NCBI GenBank assembly: GCA_030144725.1
Contig: JASKMD010000003.1
Span: 15,445,082 to 15,509,081 of the forward strand
Source: Haematococcus lacustris
Taxonomy: Eukaryota; Chlorophyta; Chlorophyceae; Chlamydomonadales; Haematococcaceae
Reading direction: 5' to 3'
DNA: 64,000 nucleotides
Part shown: positions 1 through 9,979 of the stretch, piece after piece
Layout of the letters: each line of letters begins with the position of its first letter
How positions within the stretch are numbered: the stretch's first letter is position 1
Position numbers and translations under genes: made by a program
The notes under the pieces: model-generated
Seen by the model: the letters and a program-made list of their open reading frames with translations, nothing else
The model's database searches: none
What the model was told of the DNA's origin: nothing

Positions 1-649
1 TGTCTTAGCAACAACCCTCCCCCAGCCCCAGCCCATGCCACGTACCGGCCGTCTTGTACTATCAGCCGCATGGCCTGTTCCCATGTCCAGTCGCTGCCGC
101 AGTTCACGGCCCCCAGCAGCTCCTTGAACGCCTCCTTGGCCTCAGCCTGGAGGGGCAGGCAGGGCAGAGCAGGACAGGGTAGAGCAGGGCTGGGGGTGTA
201 AGGCAGGGGAAGGGCATGCGAGGGAGGGCAAGGTAGGGTGCAGAGGGGAGGGGAGGACGAGGGAGGATGGGGCGCAGTGGTAATGGCCTGGCAGGGACGT
301 GAGACAGACGTGTTTCCCCGCCCCCAGCAGCCCCCCACCCCTCCTATTGCGTCCTACTTGCCCACCTTGCCCCCTAGCGCCACCACCCTGTCCCCTCCAC
401 CCTCACCTTGGTAGCGTACTCCTTGACCTCATCCTTGGCCACCATGACTGGCCCACTGCCAGCGCTAGCCCCTGCCCCTGGCTCAGGCTTCACAGGCACT
501 GCGCTGCCTTGCTGCCCGGTTGCTGGCCCAGTAGCGGTGGTGGCAGATGCCTGGGGAGCGGACTGTGCTGCCTGCGCCACTGTCTTGACGGCTGGAGGGC
601 TGGAGGCTGACAGGGTCACCACCTGCACACCCCCCTTGGCCTTGGCTGA
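1..649 (-). CDS. PRP40: PRP40-like pre-mRNA splicing factor, partial (FF-domain part)
   Basis: PRP40 is a U1-snRNP-associated splicing factor in the nucleus with N-terminal WW and C-terminal FF domains. An exon at about 649-416 reads low-complexity Ala/Ser/Pro/Val sequence and ends [10 protein letters not shown] before a GTGAGG donor. The next exon, from about 149 down, reads [15 protein letters not shown], then [17 protein letters not shown], the start of the first FF domain as in plant PRP40 proteins. Splicing keeps the frame across the junction. The remaining FF domains lie beyond the window start. The WW domains, if present, would fall in the N gap just upstream. Domain identity rests on motif recall, not a search. 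Confidence 0.65.
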
Positions 650-1149
650 NNNNNNNNNNNNNNNNNNNNNNNNNNNNNNNNNNNNNNNNNNNNNNNNNNN
701 NNNNNNNNNNNNNNNNNNNNNNNNNNNNNNNNNNNNNNNNNNNNNNNNNNNNNNNNNNNNNNNNNNNNNNNNNNNNNNNNNNNNNNNNNNNNNNNNNNNN
801 NNNNNNNNNNNNNNNNNNNNNNNNNNNNNNNNNNNNNNNNNNNNNNNNNNNNNNNNNNNNNNNNNNNNNNNNNNNNNNNNNNNNNNNNNNNNNNNNNNNN
901 NNNNNNNNNNNNNNNNNNNNNNNNNNNNNNNNNNNNNNNNNNNNNNNNNNNNNNNNNNNNNNNNNNNNNNNNNNNNNNNNNNNNNNNNNNNNNNNNNNNN
1001 NNNNNNNNNNNNNNNNNNNNNNNNNNNNNNNNNNNNNNNNNNNNNNNNNNNNNNNNNNNNNNNNNNNNNNNNNNNNNNNNNNNNNNNNNNNNNNNNNNNN
1101 NNNNNNNNNNNNNNNNNNNNNNNNNNNNNNNNNNNNNNNNNNNNNNNNN
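650..1149. other. Assembly gap (500 N)
   Basis: Exactly 500 N, a fixed-size scaffold gap. Reading frames that cross it are meaningless. Confidence 0.99.
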
Positions 1150-1598
1150 GCCCTCCCTGCCTCCCTCTCGCCCTCCCTCCCTGCTCCCATCCTGCCTGCT
1201 GTCCCTGCTCCTGCTCCCATCCTGCCTGCTGTCCCTGCTCCCATCCCAACCCCTTGGGGGCTTGCTGCCGTCCCTGGTGCTGGGGTAGCTGTCACCTTCA
1301 TCCCTTCGCACAGAACTGGCCGTCCTGTCCCTGCTGCGTTCTGCATAAGGTGCAGCTACTCGGCTGCTGGAGCTGCTGCCTCTGCTGTTTACAGCACTGA
1401 ATGAGCGGCCAAAGCTACCGCGGCTGCCACTGCCTTCCCTTCCACCTCGTTCATCCCGATCCCCGTACTCCCGGGCACCAACAGGCTGCCTCACACGTTC
1501 TTGTTGCCTGCTGTCACCGCGGCCAAAGAGGCGCTTGTCTTCGTCATCTGCTTTAGGGTCTGCGCGGGTACTGCCTTGGGAACGGCTGTTGCCCGACC
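1150..1598 (-). CDS. Arg/Ser/Gly-rich exon, possible N-terminal part of the PRP40-like gene
   Basis: A minus-strand open stretch begins after a TGTTGCAG acceptor near 1599. It encodes a highly charged RS/RG-rich segment with motifs such as DKRLFGRGDSRQQERV and repeated SRDSRQDGS near the gap. Arg/Ser-rich tracts of this kind are common in splicing and RNA-binding proteins. It lies 5' of the FF exons on the same strand, so it may belong to the same gene, but the gap hides the link. It could equally be a separate SR-like gene. The initiating exon upstream (about 1620-1750) is not clear. Confidence 0.4.
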
Positions 1599-1977
1599 TG
1601 CAACATTGACACACAGCATGGCTAACCCACTTCGCGACTTGATTTGCTAAAAAAGCGAACGCAAGCACAAGTCGCAGCGGCCATGGCGCAGCACCATAGG
1701 GGCACCATCGGCATGTACCTGCTATCCTCGGGGCGGCTGCTCCTAGGCGCAAGTGAATAGCGTGAATCAGCTCGCTTTACTGGCCTCCCATCTGTGCTGT
1801 TTCGACTGCTCGGCTCGTTGCGCGTATGGCGGGTCGCCACTGCCAAACAGGGCAGGGCAGGCCGACATGCTGGGCGGGTGCCCAGCAGACGACGCCAGCC
1901 AGGCAGCATAGGCGACACTAGTCTGCGATATGAAACTTGCGATATGGACATGGCTGGCAAAATGAACAGCCCCCATG

Positions 1978-2190
1978 CTACACCGAAATATAGCAAGAGT
2001 TGTAATCAAACACAGGCTATGGAGAACGCTGTTGTAAAGGCTACTGCTTGGGGGACTAATGCCCACTTCAGCTCAGCCATTGTGGTGTGTGTGCCTCCAG
2101 GTCTACTACTAGCTCGAGCTCTAGCTAACCCTATAGCTCTTACTCCCACACATCCCCTTTGCGAGGGGTTTAGTATCTTGTTTTGGTGTA
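1978..2190 (+). mobile_element. Short TIR element (MITE), copy 1
   Basis: About 213 bp bounded by imperfect inverted ends: CTACACCGAAATA at 1978-1990 and TGTTTTGGTGTA at 2179-2190. A second copy lies in opposite orientation at 23975-24183. Internal blocks match, for example GAGTTGTAATCAAACACAGG and CCCACTTCAGCTCAGCCATT. Both copies have TA at each edge of the CACC/GGTG ends, which suggests a TA target-site duplication of the mariner/Stowaway type. No coding capacity. The rest of 1753-2480 shows no gene. Confidence 0.7.
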
Positions 2191-2483
2191 TGGTAACAAT
2201 CAATGCCACACATATATTCACTGCTGCCAAGTGCCTCTGCCCAGTTGCCGCCGAAGTGCTGCGTTAAGGCGGCTTTCATGACAGGAGTCGTGGCGGGCTC
2301 CTCTGGGCCCGCTCGCATGCTTGCCAGCCCTGTGTCGCATAGAACCATCGTCGCCAGCTGGGCGCCGACAGCTGCGCGCCATGGGCTAAGCGCCTGCTGT
2401 AGTGGTACCGCTCACTCGGCGGGCGGGTCTCCCAGTACTCGCAGAGACGCCCCCTCCACCTCGGTCAACCCGCCGACCTCACC

Positions 2484-5400
2484 ATGGAAGCCGAATCCTC
2501 ATCCACCAACTGGGCAGCATTGGTTGTGAGTATGACACCTCGTCCCACCTGCTTCTCGTGCCATCCCCTCAGCCGGCTTTTGCATTCATGCCTTCTCTGA
2601 CTTGACTGGCCATCCCGCCTCGCTGCTCAGGAGCCATCCAGGATCCGAGACTATGCAGCCACAGCGTACCTTGGCCGGACCTGCCGGGGCAGCCCTGCCC
2701 CTCAACTGCCTGGGGCTGCAAGCGCTAGAGTCTGCATGGGACGCGTCGCTGCAGGCCAGTGCAGCACTGCCCATGTCATCAAGGCCCATGACAGCGTCCC
2801 GCCTACAGCCTGTGGGCCTCGGGCCCAGGGACGCTGCCCAGGCCAGCCCGCTGCCAAGTGAGCACGGCACCGATTCAGTGGTGGGGCTGCAGGCATCAGT
2901 GACCCTCACAGCCGTGGATACCAGCAGGGGGCCCCGTCCACTGCCGCCCCTCAGCAGGTCAGCACTGCCCCGCTCACAGGGCAAGGGGCCGCAGACAACC
3001 CTCGTGGAGCGGAACGACTTGGTGGGCGGGGGTTCCCCGCTACTTGGCCGTGCCAACGCAATGGGGCGGTCAGGAACAGGGAGTGGTGCACCCTTCTCCT
3101 TGCACAGCGCAGCACCAGACCCAGCTATCCAGCACCAGCCAGCGGTCAGCAGCCCTTGCCTACATCAACCTGCCGGCACACCAAATGCCAAGGGAACTTC
3201 TAGCAGTAGCAGCAGCAGCAGCAGCAGCAGCAGCATGGTCGTTGCACAAAAGGTCAGCACCGGTGTCGCTTGCACAGCAGCTGCACATGCTGCAGCCGGC
3301 ACAGGGGCTGCCAACAAAAGCCAGCCATGTCATGCCAGACAAGCTTCTGGCAGCGGAGGCTCGGGGGAAGGTGATGAGTGCAGCAGCGCAACATGTAGCC
3401 CTAGCCGGCCAGGCCTGGGCCAGCCTGCTGTCCTTTCTCCACCTGCCAGGCAGCTACCATCAAGCCGGCCTTCAGACAGCGACAGTAGCAGCACCGCATC
3501 CCTGTTTCAAGGCGGTGCCGGGGCAGGGTCGGAGCAGAGTGGTGGGCCCAAGGTGCTGGGCATGGCCTGCAGGGTGGCCACCCTCAGGCCTGGAGCCGGG
3601 AAGCGCAAGCTGATACCTGCCTTCATAACAAGCAAGGACATCAGCGGGCTCATTCAGGGCGGGGCTCCACGCAACCACATGCTGGGCTTGAGTCTGGAGC
3701 AGGTGGTGGAGCTGGTGGGCAACCCAGGAGCTCCATGGGTGAGGGGTGAAGTGGGTGGGTGCCAAAAACAGGGGCAACTCCCTATCCCTCTTCCTCACAT
3801 GCATTGGACCTCTTGAGCTATGACCCCTTCCCCCCTCCCCCTCCTCCCCCCCTCCCCTTCCCTCCTTTCCCTTCCCTCCTTTCCCTTCCCTCCTGCATTG
3901 CACCGCTCTCTTTTCATGGGCAGTGCGCATCCATGACCGTGTAGTCGTCCGCCATTCAGCTCTGCTGCTTGCCCGCATCAGGCCCCTGCCTCAGCCATGC
4001 CCCGTACCCAGCACCGGCATTGCCGTGTCCACCTTTGAGGCCATGGGTGCGCTGCTGATGCTGCTGACCGACCAGGCCGACATTAAGGCGCTGAACGCGG
4101 CAATGCTGCACCTTCGGCGCGCACCCCAAATTGAGCAGCTACTGAAGGTAGGCCTCCGCCCACAGCTTGCCAGCCCACGCCGTGAACCCTGCTGTTGTGT
4201 AGGCAGTACAGGCAGTACAGACGAGGTGCTGCCAGGCCGCTGGCTGTGTGAGAGCCCTCCAATGAGGACAAGGGGCTGAGCAGCAGGGTGGGGAGCCCCT
4301 GGGGCAGGTCCTTGAGAGGAAAGGGCTGCAGAAACAGAGCCCACAATGCGTGTCAGCGCTAGCCCTGACCTTGGATCCACAAGGCATACCCAGCTGGACC
4401 AACTCAGCTGTGTGTGCCAACATGCATGGTGCTATGCTAAGGCGATGGCCATGCCTTGACCTCGTGTCCCTGGCCCCCCACTAGGGACCCTGCACTGCAC
4501 TGTTTGCTTAGGGCCACTACAGGCTGGCCCCAAACCGTGCAGCACAGCAGCAGGCAGCAGGCCACATGAGCAAAGGGGGCAGTTAACAGCATCTAGGTGT
4601 ATATCATCACAGGACCCTGCCTGGCTGTGGTGTTGGGGGGGTGGGCTGGGCAGCCTTGCCGCATCGCAACTGCCTCTTCCAGTGTGCTGCCTGCATGCGC
4701 CCTGGCTGCCCTGGCCCCCCTGCAGGCCGCAGTGGAGGGGGGCGTGGCCAACACCCACACCTGGGCAGCGGCCTTCAAGGCCCTGGGCCAGGTGGGGGCC
4801 ACTCCTCGAGTGCTGGACCTGCTGGCCCAGGCACTGAGGCAGGTGGGTCTCCGGGGGCAGCCCTACCACCACCACCACCACCATCATCACTGGGCAGCCT
4901 TATCACTGGGGTCTATTCCTGGGCAGCCCTACCACCACCACCACAACCACCACCTTATCCCTGGGCAGCCCCACCACCACCATCGCCATCACCACTATCA
5001 CCACTCGGCAGCCGCCTGGCGGTGTTGCAGCAGCACACACACGCACAGGCTGCTCAGGATGCCAAGGCCAGGTGCCCCTGCAGCTCACAGCCTCCTGAAC
5101 TCAGCAGGGCAGCCTGGACCCCGAGTGGCAGGTGTGCTGCTGGCACCCACCTTCACTACCTCAGCACCACCGGGCGTGTGCCCCGCAGCGGTGCGGCCAA
5201 CACCCACACCTCACCTTTATCACACAAGCAGACGCAAAGCTGTGGTACACATACAGAGCCAGGCTGGCGCCCAAGGCCTGGTGGCAGGGTGCAGTCCTCA
5301 CCACCCCCTGTGGTGTAACACCTCCCCCTCCCCTCCCCTCCTGGCCCCATCTCCCTCCTCCCCTCCCCTCCCCGCTCCCCTCCCTTCCCCCCTCTTCCTA

Positions 5401-7949
5401 TTGCCCTGACTAGAGGCGGTGGTGCACCCTGCCCTGCATGCACCCAAGGTTGTGGTGGGGCGGGGCGGGCCTGGCTGCAGGGCCGGGATGTGGGCCCAGT
5501 GGCGGCCAGTGTGGTGCTGCACCAGTGCTGCCGCCAAGGCGAGTTGGACCTGGCCCTGAACTGCTACTTCCGCCTCACCAGCGTGCGCACCAGGCTGAAC
5601 AGGCGGGTGCCCGCAAGGCTGAGCTGCTGTCAGGGCGATGGCAAGGACCTGAGGGGGGAGCGGGAGAGGGGGGGCGGGGGTGAGGGTGAGGTGGAGTGCA
5701 GAGTGAGGTGTGATCCACATGCCTATGACTCTTGCAGGTATGCCTACAACTGCCTCATCAGCGCCTGTGGGCTGGCAGGGCGAGTGCACGATGGCCTGGA
5801 CCTCCTAGCCCACATGCGTGAGAGGGCGGAGGAAGACCCTGAGTGCGCCCCCGACACCTTCACCTTCAGGTGCAGCCTGGCGCTCTGCAGCCAACAGCCC
5901 CGCACCGTACCCGCACGCATCAGCCCCGCACCCGCATCCGCACACAGCCAGGAGAGGGGGCAGGGAGAGTGGGCCATAGGAGGGGTGGGGCTGGGGAAGC
6001 CCAACACTCAACGCCCGGTGGCCAACTGGGCTGGCTGGCAGGGGCGGGTAGGGGCTGACGCTCAACTCACTGTGGTGCTGGCGCACTGTCAGGATGGTAG
6101 CTGCCCTCCCAGCTGCTGCTGCGCTCGGCAGCATGCTCAGGCGGGAGGGAGGAGAGAGTCAGGGGTGGGCCAGGGGAGGAGCAGAAGCACCCTGCCCTGG
6201 GGACTGTAGGACTGCCCCTGCCAGCCTCCCACATACAATGATGTAACGTAACGGTGGTTGGGGTTAGGGTCGGGTTCAGGGTTAGGACCCCAACCCTAAC
6301 CCCATGCCATTGCCCCTGCCAGCCTCCAGACAGCATGCACAGGCAGGAAAGGGAAGGTGTTGGGTGGGAGGGGAGGAGCAGAAGCACGACAGTGGCAGCC
6401 GCCCAGGGAAGTGGAGCATTGCCCTGCCAGCCTCCCACTTAGCCTCTGCCCCTGCAGCTTCCCAGCCCCTGGGTGCCACTGCTGTGCAGGGCTCTATTTC
6501 AAGCCATCAGCAAGTCTGGCAAGTGGGAGCTGCTGCCAGTCGTGTACCAGCAGATGGTGGCCAGCAAAGTAGCGCCCAGCGAACAGGTGCTGCGGACCCT
6601 TGCTCCTCCTGCCTGCCCTCCTCTTCCCACGGCCCCTTTCCCACCGCAGCCACCCTGTCCTGCCCCTGCCTCCTTTTCCGTGGGTTCCTCCACCATGAGA
6701 TGCATATCTTAGAAGCAGACCATCACTGCGATCCAAGAGGGTCACCCAGCTGTATGGCAGCGCGCATCAAGCTGGTGTGGTGTGACCCCTCCACCCTCCC
6801 ATGAAGTAGTTATGTTTAGGTCAAGTATGACCAGATGAGTGAGGTGGACATCACACAAGGACATCCAAACTGGGTCAGGCTGCTTTCCTGGACTGCTGTG
6901 TTGCCTAGCCTGCCTGCGCTGTGCCCTGATGCGCTGTGCCTTGCTGCCCTACCCTACCCCACTCCACCCCACCCCACCCCGACATCCCCTGCCCTGCATA
7001 TCACTTGTCACACTTCCCCCTCAGGTGTGGTGCCAGCTGGTGGCACTGGCTGCACGGGCAGAGCAGCCAGAGTTGGCCATCGCCTATTTTAAGGCCTCGC
7101 AAGTTGACGGCACCGCTCCATCCTTGCCTTTGTGGAACGCGCTGCTGTCTACTCTGGCCCAGCAGCCTCAGCTTAACCAGGTGACCATCCATGCCCCTGA
7201 GGGGCAGCATCCAGCCACTCAGCTGCCTACTGCCTGCTTAGCTGAAGGCAGCGGCTGGCTACTGACTGCCATCCCTCCCTTCCAATCCCACTTCAGCGCT
7301 CCTGGTGTCGTAGGAAAGCAACAGCTCATAGTGGCTTACAATGCTCTGTATGCCCCAGGTGCTCGAGGCGTACCGCCAGCTGCTGGCCTTGAAGCTTCAT
7401 CCCGATGCATACACGTACGTAAGCTTGCTCAGTGCATGGGGGCGCTTGCAAGCGCCGCTGGCGCTCATTGAGGACACTGTCGCGGAGATGCGGCATCATG
7501 GTGTGAAGGTGAGGTGTGACGCTGTACAGGCAGCACTCAGCAGCCCAGACTTGCAATATGACGCGGGTGTGGCTTGCTCGCAGGTAAATACGCACCTCGG
7601 CACTGCGCTAATCACCGCCTATGCGCGGTGCCCAGAGCTAGGCGACAGGGACTCTCACTTTCGCACCATCATCCTTGAGCGCGCGGATGATATTTGCAGC
7701 CGCCTCGCTGCAAAGCGTGAGGCGAACGATCGCACATTTGCAGTATTGGCAAAATTACACGCTAGAGCTGGCGACGCAGCTGGGTTGCAACTCGTACACC
7801 AGCAGGCCGAGCGAGCCGGCGTGGCGCTGAACGAGCAAGTGCTGAGGAGCTTAACCCAATTATGCCGCGACAACGGATTGCAGCAGCAGGCGGAGATATA
7901 CACTAGGCTGCTGAATTCAAAATCTGCAAAATCTGTTAGTCGAGAGTGA
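2484..7949 (+). CDS. Pentatricopeptide repeat (PPR) protein, about ten exons
   Basis: PPR proteins bind organellar RNA and control its stability, processing or translation. Recognisable exons are about 2955-3738 (Ser/Ala-rich with a poly-Ser tract, then KRKLIPAFITSKDISGLIQG), 3924-4148, 4690-4842, 5480-5610, 5738-5870, 6490-6590, 7025-7180, 7359-7508 and 7585-7949. Most are bounded by GTGAGN-type donors and CAG acceptors. PPR helices are visible in YAYNCLISACGLAGRVHDGL, in the 35-residue spacing ending PDTFTF, and in HPDAYTYVSLLSAWG. The last exon ends AKSVSRE then TGA. An ATG at 2484 in an ACCATGG context with a GTGAGT donor at 2526 is a candidate first exon. Its frame does not join simply to the 2955 exon, so the 5' end is uncertain. 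An N-terminal transit peptide is expected but not resolved. Confidence 0.7.
3197..3234 (+). repeat. (AGC)n microsatellite, poly-Ser in the PPR gene
   Basis: About twelve AGC/AGT triplets in frame, encoding a Ser run. Confidence 0.9.
6254..6305. repeat. Telomere-like TTAGGG inverted repeat in an intron
   Basis: GGTTGGGGTTAGGGTC on the left is followed by GACCCCAACCCTAACCCC on the right, with a short spacer. A perfect GGGGTTAGGGT/ACCCTAACCCC type hairpin could form. It lies in an intron of the PPR gene. Confidence 0.75.
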
Positions 7950-8164
7950 CCCAGACGCCTTCACTCCGCACTGCCAGCGCCGCCACTGATTGCCGCGTGT
8001 ATGCCAAGGATGAAAATCGTGCAGCTGGGTTAGCCGCATCACAGCCAGCTTACACCACGGCACTTGGGCAGCATCCAGTCCGCAAGTCGCTGGTTTTCCA
8101 CTGCTAGGATTTGGACACGGAAGTAAGTCCGGATTTGTTGTGATGCTGTATTACGCTACGTCAA

Positions 8165-8176
8165 TGTAAGGTGTAA
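8165..8176 (+). terminator. Twin TGTAA polyadenylation signals of the PPR gene
   Basis: TGTAA occurs at 8165-8169 and again at 8172-8176, about 220 bp after the PPR stop codon. TGTAA is the usual poly(A) signal of chlamydomonadalean algae. The 7950-8190 stretch otherwise looks like 3' UTR. Confidence 0.6.
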
Positions 8177-8751
8177 GGTGATTGCTTCCTCGTTATTGTG
8201 ATTGCTTCACGGCTGCTGGCGAGAAACAAAAGTCAGACCGTGCATAGACCAGTGCCGGAGAACTCCGACAAAGATAATCTGAACCGCGACGAGGCACAAC
8301 AACCAGACCGCACCAAGGCGCAGCGCATAAGAAAGGCTTCCGGAGAGGCCCGCGCTGCCCGTAATAGAGACAACACATACCAGGGCCGGAAATGCAAGCT
8401 AGCCCACCTCACCGGCCAGCTGTACCACCAGCAGGCCTACCCGGACACGGCGAGCAAGCTCAGCCAAGCGCAGCAATCGCTGCCATGCTGGCCGCGCACC
8501 CCGACCTCCGCGCCCGCCTCGAAGCAGTCCCACGATACCTCTCTGATACCAACATGGTGGACCACGTCGGCAAGCAGCTAGAGACCGCATTCAGCAACAT
8601 GCTCACTTTCCTCTTCGCTGGCAGGCTCAAGAAGTCGATGTCCCTGGCCAGGGCAAAGGTCCTGGTGGGCACGGAGTCCTCCTGAGCACCAGCGCCGATT
8701 CGGGGTGAGGGGGCTGGGTGGTGGGCACCTGCCAGCATGGTCCAAGCGTCA

Positions 8752-8801
8752 GTGCACCAAGCTAATGAGGTGCCTTGAATGTCGTTATGGTGGCTGCAGG
8801 T
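8752..8801 (+). repeat. 50-bp direct repeat, left copy
   Basis: Perfect match to 9446-9495, beginning GTGCACCAAGCTAATGAGG and ending GGTGGCTGCAGGT. The pair flanks 644 bp of unrelated sequence in which no gene is recognised. Confidence 0.95.
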
Positions 8802-9445
8802 CAGGGCCTCCCAACCCCCTTGAAAAGGGGGTGTGTCCGTTTCACGCGGTTTATTTCTCGTACAGTTTGCGGATTGATCAACGAAGCACATCAGTATGTA
8901 GAGGGCTCGCTTGGCTACATGGAACGGCTGTCCTGAGCGTCCATGACTATGTATATGATGCACTGCTTAGGCGTGAACCCGGCCTATGTTTTGTGGGCAG
9001 ATATCACCATGCACGCCTCCTCCACCCTCGATCATCTTAATGACGCCGTATTGAAGCAAACGCAAGTATGTGTGCAGTCGCGCTTTGTGTTGCGATGGCC
9101 GAAATCGCGAGTTTGAAACCTAAGATGCTGGAATGCTTCTTTAACGCACCCACACCACTGCTGATGCTGCGTCTAGAACAGCCGCATATTTATTAACATC
9201 TATTACCTTTCACTTGTCATTTGTGTCGCTCGCGCTGTCAAGCGAGAGACGGAGTGGTTGTATGCTGTAGCGGTTCATCAAGACACTATGTGCACCCTTC
9301 ACTTCTTGTTACAATAGACTATGTGGCCTGATAGTCAAACTGACCGCGGGACTCTTCATACTTGAGCCTATGTGCTATGTGCTATACTTGAGGTTATGTG
9401 CTTTGTTCGTTGTAGCTAGAGCATATGCGTAGGTGCGAAGCCTAG

Positions 9446-9495
9446 GTGCACCAAGCTAATGAGGTGCCTTGAATGTCGTTATGGTGGCTGCAGGT
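9446..9495 (+). repeat. 50-bp direct repeat, right copy
   Basis: Identical to 8752-8801. The RuvC-I-bearing Fanzor segment starts directly after its terminal CTGCAG. Confidence 0.95.
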
Positions 9496-9864
9496 GGCCA
9501 ACCGATGGGATGCACTGCTGCCTGACCCTAGCAGCCGCCAGCCCCAAGAACGGCTTCGCGCTTATCGCCTGATCAAGCCTGCAGGTCCACCCGCAGAGCT
9601 GCCGCGGACGGGCAGGTACATGGGCGCAGTCAACCCGCTGGCTAATCTTCACGCGGAGTGGCTGAGCGTGGATCCGGGCACGAGGAGCGCAGGACAGATG
9701 GCAACGTGGTGTCTGTGTGGCACAGGATGCTAACCGCCGGGAGAGTGGCATCACGCGGCAGGAGGGTGAGCAGGTGACTGATGACTGGCTGGAGGATCCA
9801 GCAAACCGGAGCTAGCTGTTGCGCCATGCAGTGCACACCACCAGAGAGATGGAGGCAGCCATGG

Positions 9865-9876
9865 CAGCCTGGCAGC
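9865..9876 (+). repeat. Left target-site duplication of the retrotransposon
   Basis: CAGCCTGGCAGC, identical to 23459-23470. It marks the 5' boundary of the 13.6-kb element. Confidence 0.8.
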
Positions 9877-9979
9877 GGACAATTCTGGTTTGAAAAATCA
9901 AAGCGAAATTCTGCATCGCCGCGACGCGCTCTACGCTCCCTGATAGCAGGACGCTAAAGAGCACGCCCGGAGCAGCCGA

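Larger units (their letters stand above)
8390..9864 (+). pseudogene. Left part of a decayed Fanzor (TnpB-like) gene
   Basis: Fanzors are eukaryotic homologues of TnpB, RuvC-type RNA-guided nucleases carried by transposons. Segment 8392-8685 reads DTNMVDHVGKQLETAFSNML and then GRLKKSMSLARAKVLVG, a stretch repeated at 27.8 kb. Segment 9494-9700 reads MGAVNPLANLHAEWLSVDPG followed by TRS. SVDPGTR fits the RuvC-I Asp motif. After a frame change it continues RRESGITRQEGEQVTDDWLE and, after a stop, TTREMEAAMAAWQ. It has frameshifts, a stop and a 644-bp interruption (8802-9445), so it is not functional. The right part resumes at 23471 after the retrotransposon. The Fanzor assignment is motif-based; it is supported by VDEFRTSRVSS in the right part, nearly the same as in the clearer copy at 30 kb. 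Confidence 0.5.

Noticed and set aside
374..1752. Long open frames over the first N gap on both strands
   Set aside because: They consist mostly of N; only the parts outside 650-1149 carry information.
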